DNA of 15,515 nt from Clostridia bacterium (GTDB lineage: Bacteria; Bacillota; Clostridia; Oscillospirales; Butyricicoccaceae): NCBI GenBank assembly GCA_017547995.1, contig JAFYNW010000073.1:1-15515 (forward strand). The letters are read 5' to 3'. Position numbers and translations under genes: made by a program. Within the stretch, counting starts at the first letter, position 1. The number at the start of each line of letters is the position of its first letter. Shown one piece after another: positions 7,139-14,411 of the stretch. A model generated the notes under the pieces. The model worked only from the letters and a program-made list of their open reading frames with translations, had not been told where the DNA came from and did not search any database.

Positions 7139-8077
7139 TTATTCCTTGTTTGCGAGGTAGTGTTCAGCCTGCATAGCAGCGATAGCGCCGTCAGCAGCAG
7201 CTGTAACAACCTGACGAAGGCTCTTAACACGGATGTCACCAGCAGCATAAACACCTTCGATGTTTGTGTGCATGTTGTCATCTGTCTTGATGTAACCGTA
7301 TTCCATATCGAGAATGCCTTCGAAGAGAGAAGAGTTAGGGTTGTAGCCGATGAAGCCGAAGAGACCGAAGATACCATCTTCTTCGTCAGCTTCAATACGC
7401 TTTGTTTCACCTGTCTTCACGTTCTTAACGATCATAGCTTCGAGCATTTCTTCGCCTTCAACGCGTTCAACAACTGTATCCCACATGAATTCGATCTTTG
7501 GATTCTTGAAAGCCTTTTCCTGGATAGACTTAGCAGCACGGAGCTGGTCACGTCTGTGGATAATTGTAACCTTACGTGCGAACTTTGTGAGGTACATAGC
7601 TTCTTCAACAGCAGAGTCACCGCCGCCAACTACGAATACTTCGAAGTCTTCGAAGAATGCTGCGTCACATGTTGCGCAGAAGGAAATACCCTTACCAACG
7701 AACTTGCCTTCGTTTTCGCAGCCGATTGGCTTAGGGAAAGCACCTGTAGCAACGATAACTGTCTTACCAAGGTATTCGCCCTTAGCACCAACGAGCTTCT
7801 TAACGTCGCCTTCGAGTTCTACGCTCTTGATGAGGTCAGAAACACGTTCTGCACCGAAGTGCTTAGCCTGTTCTGTCATACGAGCGATGAGGGATGGGCC
7901 GGAATCGCCTTCTACCTGACCTGGGTAGTTTTCGATTTCGTCTGTGATAGCGATCTGACCGCCGTCCTGACCCTTTTCAATGATGAGTACGGAAAGGCGG
8001 GATCTGCCAGCGTAAAGACCAGCAGCGAGGCCAGCAGGGCCTGCGCCGAGAACGATTACGTCATAAATCTTGCTCAT
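7139..8077 (-). CDS. trxB: Thioredoxin reductase (NADPH), glycine-reductase associated
   Basis: 312 aa, a standard low-molecular-weight thioredoxin reductase that reduces TrxA. The FAD loop GAGPAG is at residues 11-16, the redox pair CATC at 134-137 followed by Asp138, and the NADPH loop GGGDSA at 151-156. HRRDQLR at 174-180 is the arginine pattern that binds the 2'-phosphate, so NADPH rather than NADH is the expected donor. GVYAAGDIR closes the FAD domain. AGGAGA eight bases upstream supports the start. It sits between grdB and trxA, separated from grdB by 81 bp holding a long hairpin. NADPH dependence gives a biochemical link to the nfnAB genes at the cluster's end. Confidence 0.95.
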   Translation of the reverse strand: MSKIYDVIVLGAGPAGLAAGLYAGRSRLSVLIIEKGQDGGQIAITDEIENYPGQVEGDSGPSLIARMTEQAKHFGAERVSDLIKSVELEGDVKKLVGAKGEYLGKTVIVATGAFPKPIGCENEGKFVGKGISFCATCDAAFFEDFEVFVVGGGDSAVEEAMYLTKFARKVTIIHRRDQLRAAKSIQEKAFKNPKIEFMWDTVVERVEGEEMLEAMIVKNVKTGETKRIEADEEDGIFGLFGFIGYNPNSSLFEGILDMEYGYIKTDDNMHTNIEGVYAAGDIRVKSLRQVVTAAADGAIAAMQAEHYLANKE

Positions 8078-8107
8078 TTTTGTAATCTCCTATAATTGAA
8101 TTACGCA

Positions 8108-8138
8108 CAGACTGGGCTAACAACGTTAGCCCTGTCTG
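8108..8138 (-). other. Long hairpin between grdB and trxB
   Basis: Arms at 8108-8121 and 8125-8138 pair over 14 positions with a single A-A mismatch and a 3-base loop (13 base pairs). It begins 20 bases after the grdB stop. No T-run follows on the transcript, so full termination is unlikely. A processing or stabilising element is more probable. Confidence 0.65.
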
Positions 8139-8158
8139 TTATATTGTTAATTTTAAGA

Positions 8159-9484
8159 TTAATACTTAACTTCGAAGATTGTCTGCTTGTCAACTTCTGT
8201 TTCAAGAGCCTGAAGAGAAGTTTCAACAATCTTTCTACGGATAACCTTTTCTTCTTCCATGGAGAGAGCTGGGTTACCGAGTGGGTGAGGGATAGCAATA
8301 GCTGGAACGATTCTGTTAGCACCAACAGTCATAGAGATTGGTGTAACTGTGCAGATGTGAACAACTGGGATACCAGCGCGTTCGATTTCCTTAACCATAG
8401 ATGCACCGCATCTTGTGCAAGTGCCTCAGGTGGAAGTGAGAACAACTGCGTCTACGCCTGCTGCAACGAGCTTCTGGGAGAATTCCTTAGCAAATGCAAC
8501 GGAGTTAAGAACAGCTGTACCGTTACCTGTTGTTGTGTAGAAGTATTCGTGGAGCTTACCGATACGGCCAGCCTTTTCCATTTCACGAAGAACGTCAACT
8601 GGAAGAACGCGGTCGGAGTCCTGGTTACAGTAAACTGGGTCGTAACCACCGTGAGCTGTTTCGTGTGTTGCTTCTGTGAGATCGTCGAATTCTGCGATGG
8701 AGTATTCGCCGTACTTGGAAGCGGAAGAAGATTCGATACGGTCTGGGTTACCCTTTGGAACAACGCCACCGGATGTAACGAGAGCGATACGAGCCTTGGA
8801 CATATCCTTAACAGCTGGGTTTGGATCAACACGGTCGAAGTCAGGCATTGGGAATTCTGTTACAAATTCCTTACCAGCGAGCTTCTTGATCATCATTTCA
8901 ACAGCACGTTCAGAACCACGCTTTGTTTCGAAGAAGTTCTTACGGATACCGTTTGGCATGTAGTTATCGATGCAAGAAGCGAGGATTTCCTGGCCTGTTG
9001 CGAGCTTTACGCCGAGAGGAGCCATCTTCTTGATAGCATCACGAGCACCAGCTGCGGAGTCCTTTGTAGGAACGATATATACCTTTGTCTTGTACATATC
9101 AGCACCTGGGTTTTCCTTATACATACCTGTGAGAACAGGAATGCCGAGCTGTTCCTGAACTTCTGTTGTGATAGTACCACAAGCAACACCGTAACGACCT
9201 GCGTTAAATGCTGGACCTGCAATGAAGAGGTCTGGTTCATAGCTCTTTACCATTTCGAGAATGTCAGCCTTAGCCTTCTCGAGATTTTCGTTGAAGTAGG
9301 AGTCGCCGCATACGATTGTACCAACGAATTCTACGTCTGGATTAATTGCCTGCATGCCCTTTTCAAGCTGAGCACCGATAGGCATAGTACCGTCCTGCTT
9401 GAACGCTACCTGGTCAGCCTTTTCTTCGCCACCAATACCTGCGAAGAACTGGTTGACGTAATGTACAACCTTAATTTTTCCCAT
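8159..9484 (-). CDS. grdB: Glycine reductase complex component B, gamma subunit, selenoprotein GrdB
   Basis: 441 aa when the in-frame TGA at 8426-8428 is read as selenocysteine (residue 353). GrdB is the catalytic selenoprotein of protein B. Its selenol attacks the glycine carbon held as a Schiff base by the pyruvoyl group of GrdE, and the carboxymethyl group then moves to GrdA. The motif is LTSTUGTCTRCGASMVKEIE, with the UxxCxxC pattern of the family. The N terminus IKVVHYVNQFFAGIGGEEKAD and PVYCNQDSDRVLPVDVLREME are diagnostic. AAGGAGGTCA lies seven bases before the ATG, inside the 18-bp gap after grdE. A candidate bacterial SECIS hairpin is at 8399-8413. Without recoding it would be misread as a 352-aa protein plus a 79-aa fragment. 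Confidence 0.96.
8399..8413 (-). promoter_or_regulatory. grdB: Candidate bacterial SECIS hairpin in grdB
   Basis: On the transcript AGATGC and GCATCT form a perfect 6-bp stem with loop GGU (8405-8407). The loop begins 18 bases after the UGA. Loop size, distance and the G at the first loop position fall within the general description of bacterial SECIS elements. The hairpin lies within coding sequence (RCGAS), so it is also constrained by the protein. Confidence 0.5.
8426..8428 (-). other. grdB: Selenocysteine (UGA) codon of grdB, Sec353
   Basis: The TGA sits between LTST and GTCTRCG, the conserved GrdB selenocysteine context, with coding sequence continuing 88 residues beyond it. Confidence 0.95.
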
Positions 9485-9502
9485 TAATTGTGACCTCCTT
9501 AA

Positions 9503-10789
9503 TTATCTTGCGGAAAGCTTGCTAAAGCCGAGTTCGTTTGTAGCACCTGTGATGATCTGAACTTCACATTCGATTGTACCATCTTCGTGGAGGGAACCAT
9601 CGAAGCCACCAGCGATTGTATCAACAAAGTTGATGTGACCGATAACCTTGTCGAGCTTTGGAAGGTGGATAACCATGTTTGCGTTACCACCAGTTACAAC
9701 TGCGTTTGCAAGTGGGTCTGCGTCAGCGAGGGACTGGGATCTACCGTCACGACCTGCATATTCGTCTGTGATGATAACAGTCTTAACGCCAACTGTTTCG
9801 ATCTTCTTTGCGTTCATGATAAGGTCTGTATCTGGGTTACCGAAGCCTTCCTGAGATACGATAGCACCGTCAACACCGAGGTACTGGCAGAGCTTGGAAG
9901 CCCAGTCAGAAGAACGTTCCTTGTCAGCAAGGTAAACGTTTTCGTTTGTGATGATCATACCAGCAAAGTTGAGTGTCTTACCGTGAGCCTTGAAGAGGTC
10001 ATGGATAACTGGGTTGTTGAGGTGGTGGTATGTTGTGTTCTTGTCTGTGGAGGATACGCAGTTACCGGAGAGGATTGCGCCGTCCATGATTTCTGTAGGC
10101 ATGATAATTGTGGAGAGTGTACGCTTTGCGTCTACACCGTAAACATATGTGTCATGCATAAGACCCTGAGACTGAAGCATCTGAACGTAAGCAACGCGTG
10201 GGAGATCTGGGTACTTTTCGATACCTTCCTTAACGTTGAGTGTTTCGAATGTTTCGATTTCGTCTGGTTCTACATTGCGGCCGAGTTCACCAAGGAAAAC
10301 AGCTGTCTTGAGACCTGCGAAACGGAGAGCCTTTTCGTGTTCATGTGGGCGGAGACCGTCAACTGGTTCCATTGTGAGAACGAGGTTGAGTGTCTGGGAG
10401 AATGGTGTGTACTTAGCACCTTCACCAACCATGTCGATGATACCTTCCTGGAAGCCAACGATTCTACCTGTTGTAACAACAGCAGCACCCTTGAGAACGT
10501 GTGTACGGCCTTCACCAACGCGGTTTACCTTACCGATAACGCCTGGGAAGATTTCGCCTGGGCCTTCAACCTTAACACGTGGTTCGATAACGTCCTTAAC
10601 AGGAGTGATACGGATGGATTCGCCTGGACGTGCGATATCAACTGCACAGCTAGCGATGTTCTCGTCTTCCTTAACGAGATTGATGATGTCCTCTGGATTT
10701 ACGTAGAGAACGCCATTTTCTACTTTGGATTCATTTGAAAATTGAATGTCAGAGATCTTGATGTAACCTAATTCTAATTTCAAATTCAT
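9503..10789 (-). CDS. grdE: Glycine reductase complex component B, alpha/beta proprotein GrdE
   Basis: 428 aa from the ATG at 10789. A GTG at 10798 would add three residues, but the family begins near MNLKLELG. The only good Shine-Dalgarno match, AAGTGAGGTG, overlaps that GTG and lies very close to the ATG, so the start is slightly uncertain. GrdE is the substrate-specific part of protein B. It is cleaved autocatalytically at an Asn-Cys bond, and the new Cys becomes the pyruvoyl group that binds glycine. The cleavage site SGN-CVSSTDKNTTYHH is intact, with Cys244 at 10058-10060, close to Cys242 reported for related GrdE. The glycine-type motifs distinguish it poorly from sarcosine/betaine paralogues (GrdG/GrdI), but the cluster contains only one protein B set, so glycine is the best call. 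Confidence 0.93.
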   Translation of the reverse strand: MNLKLELGYIKISDIQFSNESKVENGVLYVNPEDIINLVKEDENIASCAVDIARPGESIRITPVKDVIEPRVKVEGPGEIFPGVIGKVNRVGEGRTHVLKGAAVVTTGRIVGFQEGIIDMVGEGAKYTPFSQTLNLVLTMEPVDGLRPHEHEKALRFAGLKTAVFLGELGRNVEPDEIETFETLNVKEGIEKYPDLPRVAYVQMLQSQGLMHDTYVYGVDAKRTLSTIIMPTEIMDGAILSGNCVSSTDKNTTYHHLNNPVIHDLFKAHGKTLNFAGMIITNENVYLADKERSSDWASKLCQYLGVDGAIVSQEGFGNPDTDLIMNAKKIETVGVKTVIITDEYAGRDGRSQSLADADPLANAVVTGGNANMVIHLPKLDKVIGHINFVDTIAGGFDGSLHEDGTIECEVQIITGATNELGFSKLSAR

Positions 10790-10846
10790 GCACCTCACTT
10801 ATCTTAGTTTTTTATAATTTTGCTAAATAACGATTTTCAAACACAT

Positions 10847-11236
10847 TTATGCTTGTGTTACAGCAGAGATTGCGCTTTCCATCAGGGAAAGATCGATAAG
10901 AGCAAAGTCAGCTCTTACGTTGTCAGGCATAACAGGGAATCTGATCTTGAACTTTCTTGTTGTAATGATTGCATTTTCAATCATCACTACAGAATCGTAA
11001 TCGATGTTTGTAGCACCCTTACCCTTCTTTACGTATACAGTTTTGAATGGTGTTTCGTTAGGCTTGATAGAGCCTGTAAGCGGATGTGTAAGAAGCTTCG
11101 CGCCGTTGTGTACTTCATCTCGAACGCGCAGGAGAAGCTCTTCGAATGAACCCGGCTTGTAATCGACTTCAAACTCTTTTCCGTACTTTTCGAACACCAG
11201 CTCATTATTGGTAATGATTTTAAAGTTGTATACCAT
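10847..11236 (-). CDS. grdX: GrdX family protein
   Basis: 129 aa. It is the first gene of the cluster. GrdX is a conserved small protein of unknown function found with grd operons. The diagnostic segment is VHNGAKLLTHPLTGSIKPNETPFKTV. No membrane segment or known catalytic motif is visible. GGAGGA lies four bases before the ATG. The leader of about 67 bases begins at a near-consensus promoter (11310-11338). grdE follows after 57 bp, so the two are probably co-transcribed. Its position first, before the catalytic genes, matches other Clostridia grd clusters. Confidence 0.88.
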   Translation of the reverse strand: MVYNFKIITNNELVFEKYGKEFEVDYKPGSFEELLLRVRDEVHNGAKLLTHPLTGSIKPNETPFKTVYVKKGKGATNIDYDSVVMIENAIITTRKFKIRFPVMPDNVRADFALIDLSLMESAISAVTQA

Positions 11237-11273
11237 TTTTCCTCCAATTTTTGCTGATCTCTTTTTGCGCAGA

Positions 11274-11306
11274 CTTGTAGTGTTGTTTCACTCACTCGTC
11301 TACAAG
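11274..11306 (-). promoter_or_regulatory. 5'-terminal hairpin of the grd leader
   Basis: CTTGTAG and CTACAAG (11300-11306 and 11274-11280) form a 7-bp stem with a 19-base loop. It starts at or within a few bases of the predicted transcription start. A stem at the extreme 5' end would protect the mRNA, and it could also be a protein-binding site. The whole leader is too short for a tandem glycine riboswitch. Confidence 0.45.
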
Positions 11307-11309
11307 CAT

Positions 11310-11338
11310 ATTATATGATAAAATGCGTTATTTTTCAA
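11310..11338 (-). promoter_or_regulatory. Main sigma-A-type promoter of the grd cluster
   Basis: On the minus strand TTGAAA (11333-11338), a 17-bp AT-rich spacer and a perfect TATAAT (11310-11315). Transcription would start near 11303, giving a leader of about 67 bases before grdX. An A-rich stretch with several A-runs lies directly upstream (11339-11365), as expected of an UP-type element. Confidence 0.8.
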
Positions 11339-11365
11339 TACTTTTTTTCGATTTTTTTTTAGAAA

Positions 11366-11605
11366 TTCATAATTTTATTGATAAGATTTTTCAATAAAGC
11401 TGTGCTTTATACAATATTTCAATATTTGTTTATGAAATACACAATAAAACTCTCAAAAATTCGTTTACTTTTTTGTCTATTATCACACAGACACACTCGT
11501 GCCTTTGTTTCAGGCAGACGAAAGATTTTTTGCTTTGTTCCGGTTGCACAAAGATTTTTTTGCCCCTTTGTGCATTGTGTTAGAATATTTTATATGATGT
11601 ATCTG
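11366..11605. other. AT-rich intergenic region between rlmH and the grd promoter
   Basis: No gene is supported here. On the minus strand, after the rlmH stop, GCACAAAG/CTTTGTGC (11546-11553 with 11566-11573) forms an 8-bp hairpin with a T/A-rich loop. The segment AAAGATTTTTTGC occurs near 11521 and, with one more T, near 11550, as imperfect tandem copies. No U-tract follows the hairpin, so rlmH has no clear intrinsic terminator. The remainder is low-complexity AT sequence. Confidence 0.5.
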
Positions 11606-12052
11606 TTATTTATGATATTTCCCGCCGCCGTTTATGTTCATTGCGCGGTAAATCTGCTCGAGCACCATGACTCGTGCAAGGTGATGCGGGAAGGTCATTC
11701 TCGACATGGAAAGACGAAGGTCAGCCATAGCCTTTACGCTTTCGTCCATGCCTTCCGACGAGCCCAATAATACGCAGATTGCAGACTTGCCTCTGTTCTG
11801 CGCTTTCTGTATAACGTCAGCCAGCTCTTCAGACGAATGGAGCTTGCCTTCGATGCACATGGCAATAACGAAGCTGCCCGGAATAAGCTCGGCTTTGATA
11901 AGCTCGGCCTCTTTTGTGAGGCCACCGCCCTCAGGCAGTTCCTTTATTTCGGTCTTGCAGTAAAAATCAAGACGCTTTATATATTCTTTGCAGGCCTCGA
12001 TATAAAACTTTTCTTTAAGCTTGCCTACAGGGATGATTTTGATTTTAAGCAT
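11606..12052 (-). CDS. rlmH: 23S rRNA (pseudouridine1915-N3)-methyltransferase RlmH
   Basis: 148 aa, slightly shorter than the usual 155-160. RlmH is a SPOUT-fold, SAM-dependent enzyme that methylates pseudouridine 1915 of helix 69 in assembled ribosomes. The N terminus KIKIIPVGKLKEKFYIEACKEY, the SAM-knot region VLLGSSEGMDESV and the C-terminal FPHHLARVMVLEQIYRAMNI ending in YHK are all family signatures. The ATG follows GGAGG at an unusually long spacing of 14 bases, with no better start nearby. rlmH closes the wal/yyc cluster in many Firmicutes, which fits the upstream walJ. A terminator and two more hairpins separate it from walJ, so it may have its own weak promoter. Confidence 0.93.
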   Translation of the reverse strand: MLKIKIIPVGKLKEKFYIEACKEYIKRLDFYCKTEIKELPEGGGLTKEAELIKAELIPGSFVIAMCIEGKLHSSEELADVIQKAQNRGKSAICVLLGSSEGMDESVKAMADLRLSMSRMTFPHHLARVMVLEQIYRAMNINGGGKYHK

Positions 12053-12109
12053 AGTTACTCAGGTAGCCTCCGATTAAATCAAAGTGCATCATACGGCGAG
12101 ATATTTTTT

Positions 12110-12182
12110 TGCCAGAATGGCTAAAAGCCGCAGGCAATACTTTGTGTATTAACGAGGATTTTTCGCCAACGATGGCGAAAAA
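12110..12182. repeat. Two consecutive inverted repeats in the walJ-rlmH gap
   Basis: TTGCC/GGCAA enclose GGCT/AGCC near 12110-12136. TTTTTCGCC (12159-12167) pairs perfectly with GGCGAAAAA (12174-12182). The second stem sits against the walJ terminator and could act in both directions. They occupy most of the 168-bp gap and may be an old intergenic repeat element. Confidence 0.5.
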
Positions 12183-12222
12183 AGAGCCGCCGCAGGGTGT
12201 GCTTATGATTTATGAGGCGGCT
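12178..12222 (-). terminator. Rho-independent terminator of walJ
   Basis: On the minus strand AGCCGCC and GGCGGCT (12216-12222 and 12185-12191) form a 7-bp GC-rich stem with a 24-base loop. It is followed by C and six T (12178-12183). The first arm overlaps the walJ stop codon. Confidence 0.7.
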
Positions 12223-12991
12223 ACAAACAAAGTGGTGGGTTTGTATTTTTCTTCTGGGCAACGAAGACACGGATGCTTTCATCTGCCCCCGCCTTGAAGA
12301 GAGCGTTTTCCGTTTCGAGCAATGCCTTCGACGGAGTGTTGTTCTGCTCGCTGAGATGGGCGAGGATGAAGTTTTTCGTCTTGCGCTGAGCCAGCTGCAC
12401 CGCCAGAGCGGCACATTCTTTATTGGAAATATGTCCCGTCATCGAGAGGATGCGCTCCTTGAGGAAGTATGGATAAGGTCCTCTTTTGAGCATTTCCACG
12501 TCGTGATTGGACTCTATATATAATGTATGACAGTCTTTGATGGCATTCGCCACCTCTTCCGTCACGTAACCTAAATCTGTACAATAACCGAAATCGCACC
12601 TGCCGTCGTTGAGTACGTAGCCCACCGAGCCGAAGCTGTCGTGACTTGTACGGAAGTTTCTGACGGCAATTCCGTTGGCGTCAACCGTTTCACCGTATGC
12701 AAAGGTGAGAGCGCGCTCCTGATAATCATAAAACTCGGTATATGCATTTTCGCTTATGTAGAGCTTGGCAGGAGTGTGCTTGAGCATTACGCTGAGCGCC
12801 GCGATATGGTCTGTGTGGGTATGTGTTATAAACACGTGCGTAAGGTCAGCCAAAGAAAGCCCTTGTGTTTCGAGAGCTTTTTTGATGGTCTTTGTATTGC
12901 TGCCCGCGTCGATAAGGATGTTTGCACTGCCCGAGGTATAGAGCAGGGCATTGCCCGACGAGCCGCTGGCAACAGGGAGAATTTTCGTCAT
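12221..12991 (-). CDS. walJ: MBL-fold metallohydrolase WalJ/YycJ
   Basis: 256 aa. Metallo-beta-lactamase fold protein of the YycJ family, a predicted metal-dependent nuclease encoded with the WalRK cell-wall two-component system. ASGSSGNALLY starts the fold, THTHTDH (56-62) is the metal-binding motif, and ESNHDVEML and GHISNKECA are typical YycJ segments. It starts three bases after the murA stop, with only a weak ribosome site inside murA, so it is probably translationally coupled to murA. A terminator overlaps its end. The role in wall homeostasis is inferred from the family and the context. Confidence 0.88.
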   Translation of the reverse strand: MTKILPVASGSSGNALLYTSGSANILIDAGSNTKTIKKALETQGLSLADLTHVFITHTHTDHIAALSVMLKHTPAKLYISENAYTEFYDYQERALTFAYGETVDANGIAVRNFRTSHDSFGSVGYVLNDGRCDFGYCTDLGYVTEEVANAIKDCHTLYIESNHDVEMLKRGPYPYFLKERILSMTGHISNKECAALAVQLAQRKTKNFILAHLSEQNNTPSKALLETENALFKAGADESIRVFVAQKKNTNPPLCL

Positions 12992-12994
12992 ATA

Positions 12995-14260
12995 TTAGTC
13001 TTCGCAAACGCGGCAGATGTCTGCGCCTACGTTTCTGAGCTTCTGCACGATATCTTCGTAGCCTCTTTCGATATACTTGATATCGACTACTTCAGTAGTG
13101 CCTTCAGCCGCCATACCTGCGATAACCATAGCAGCACCTGCACGGAGGTCGCGCGCCTTGACGCATGCACCGTTAAGACGCTTTACGCCTTCGATGATAG
13201 CAACCTTGCCGTCAACCTGAGTGATTGCGCCCATCTTCTTGAGCTCGTCCATATATCTGAAACGATCGTCCCAGATGCCTTCTGTCACGATGCTTGTGCC
13301 TTCAGCAAGGCAGAGCACGACAGCAAGCTGTGGCTGCATATCTGTTGGGAAGCCAGGATAAGGCAGAGTTTTGATGTTTGTCTTTGTAAGCTTGCCCGTG
13401 CGTGTTACGCGTACTGCATCGTCAAGCTCTTCAACCTCAACGTTCATATCGACAAGCTTGTTTGTGATACATTCAAGATGACGTGGGATGACGTTCTTGA
13501 TGAGCAGACTGCCGCCTGTTGCAGCAACAGCAGCCATATAAGTACCTGCTTCAATCTGGTCAGGGATGATGCTGTAAGTGCCGCCGTGGAGGCTTTCAAC
13601 GCCCTTGATTTTGATGACGTCTGTGCCTGCGCCGGAAACCTTTGCACCCATAGAGTTGAGGAAGTTTGCAAGGTCTACGATATGTGGCTCTTTAGCAACG
13701 TTTTCCATGATTGTTGTGCCCTTCGCCATTGCGGCAGCAAGCATAACGTTCATAGTAGCGCCGACCGATACTGTATCAAAATAGATGTTGGCAGAATGAA
13801 GACCGCTTGTTGCATCCGCTTCGATTTTGCCGTTTCTTACGTCGATGTGAGCACCGAGAGCCTCGAAGCCCTTGATGTGCTGGTCGATAGGACGGATACC
13901 GAAGTCACAGCCGCCAGGCATGGAAACAGATGCTTTGCCGTTTCTGCCGAGGAGCGAGCCGAGAAGATAATATGATGCGCGGATGCCGCACATAAGCTGA
14001 TAAGCGCTTTCTGTTGGGTCGTGAAGCTCTGTGCAGTCGATGTCCACAGTTGTTTCATCAACGTAAGTCACCTTTGCACCGAGTTCTTCCAATATATCAA
14101 GCTGGATTCTGACATCACTGATTTTAGGCATGTTTTCAAGTCTGCACACACCCTTTACGAGGGCTGCGGCAGGGATAATAGCGATTGCAGCATTCTTTGC
14201 ACCGCCGATAGAGATTTCTCCGGAAAGAGGATTACCACCTCTGATAACGAATTTTTCCAT
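12995..14260 (-). CDS. murA: UDP-N-acetylglucosamine 1-carboxyvinyltransferase MurA
   Basis: 421 aa, the usual length. It transfers enolpyruvate from PEP to UDP-GlcNAc, the first committed step of peptidoglycan synthesis in the cytoplasm. The substrate-binding Lys22-Asn23 (GGAKNAA) and the catalytic Cys118 (MPGGCDFGIRPIDQH, the fosfomycin-reactive residue) are present, as are RDLRAGAAMVIAG and ERGYEDI near the C terminus. GAGG seven bases upstream supports the ATG. A promoter candidate lies at 14375-14402. In the standard yyc order yycI is followed by walJ; here murA sits between them. Many Firmicutes have two murA genes, and which paralogue this is cannot be told from the window. Confidence 0.95.
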   Translation of the reverse strand: MEKFVIRGGNPLSGEISIGGAKNAAIAIIPAAALVKGVCRLENMPKISDVRIQLDILEELGAKVTYVDETTVDIDCTELHDPTESAYQLMCGIRASYYLLGSLLGRNGKASVSMPGGCDFGIRPIDQHIKGFEALGAHIDVRNGKIEADATSGLHSANIYFDTVSVGATMNVMLAAAMAKGTTIMENVAKEPHIVDLANFLNSMGAKVSGAGTDVIKIKGVESLHGGTYSIIPDQIEAGTYMAAVAATGGSLLIKNVIPRHLECITNKLVDMNVEVEELDDAVRVTRTGKLTKTNIKTLPYPGFPTDMQPQLAVVLCLAEGTSIVTEGIWDDRFRYMDELKKMGAITQVDGKVAIIEGVKRLNGACVKARDLRAGAAMVIAGMAAEGTTEVVDIKYIERGYEDIVQKLRNVGADICRVCED

Positions 14261-14374
14261 TACATCGCCTCATTACATAAATATATTTAACGTACTATAT
14301 TTTCATATATTAAAACTTTTTAAGGACACTATATTTGTGCACGACAAAATAGCCCTAACAAGTTAGTTATATCT

Positions 14375-14402
14375 ATTATATCATATTTTTTCGTAATTAC
14401 AA
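14375..14402 (-). promoter_or_regulatory. Sigma-A-type promoter upstream of murA
   Basis: TTGTAA (14397-14402), a 16-bp spacer and a perfect TATAAT (14375-14380) on the minus strand. Transcription would start near 14368, leaving a leader of roughly 108 bases. No intrinsic terminator follows yycI, so murA may also receive read-through from upstream. Confidence 0.65.
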
Positions 14403-14411
14403 ATAGTTTTT

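Noticed and set aside
8159..8398. Separate 79-aa gene after grdB
   Set aside because: It is the C-terminal part of GrdB downstream of the selenocysteine codon; the ATG is an internal methionine.
8096..10738. Long + strand open frames opposite grdB and grdE
   Set aside because: They are shadows of the strongly biased minus-strand genes, with no ribosome site or family resemblance.
11237..11310. Glycine riboswitch upstream of grdX
   Set aside because: The leader after the predicted start is only about 67 bases and shows a single simple stem, not the gcvT-type double aptamer.
11378..11770. 130-codon + strand frame over the rlmH 3' end
   Set aside because: It overlaps the rlmH gene antisense and extends into low-complexity AT sequence without a start signal.
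12641..13975. 444-codon + strand frame opposite murA and walJ
   Set aside because: It spans two recognised genes antisense and has no recognisable domain.
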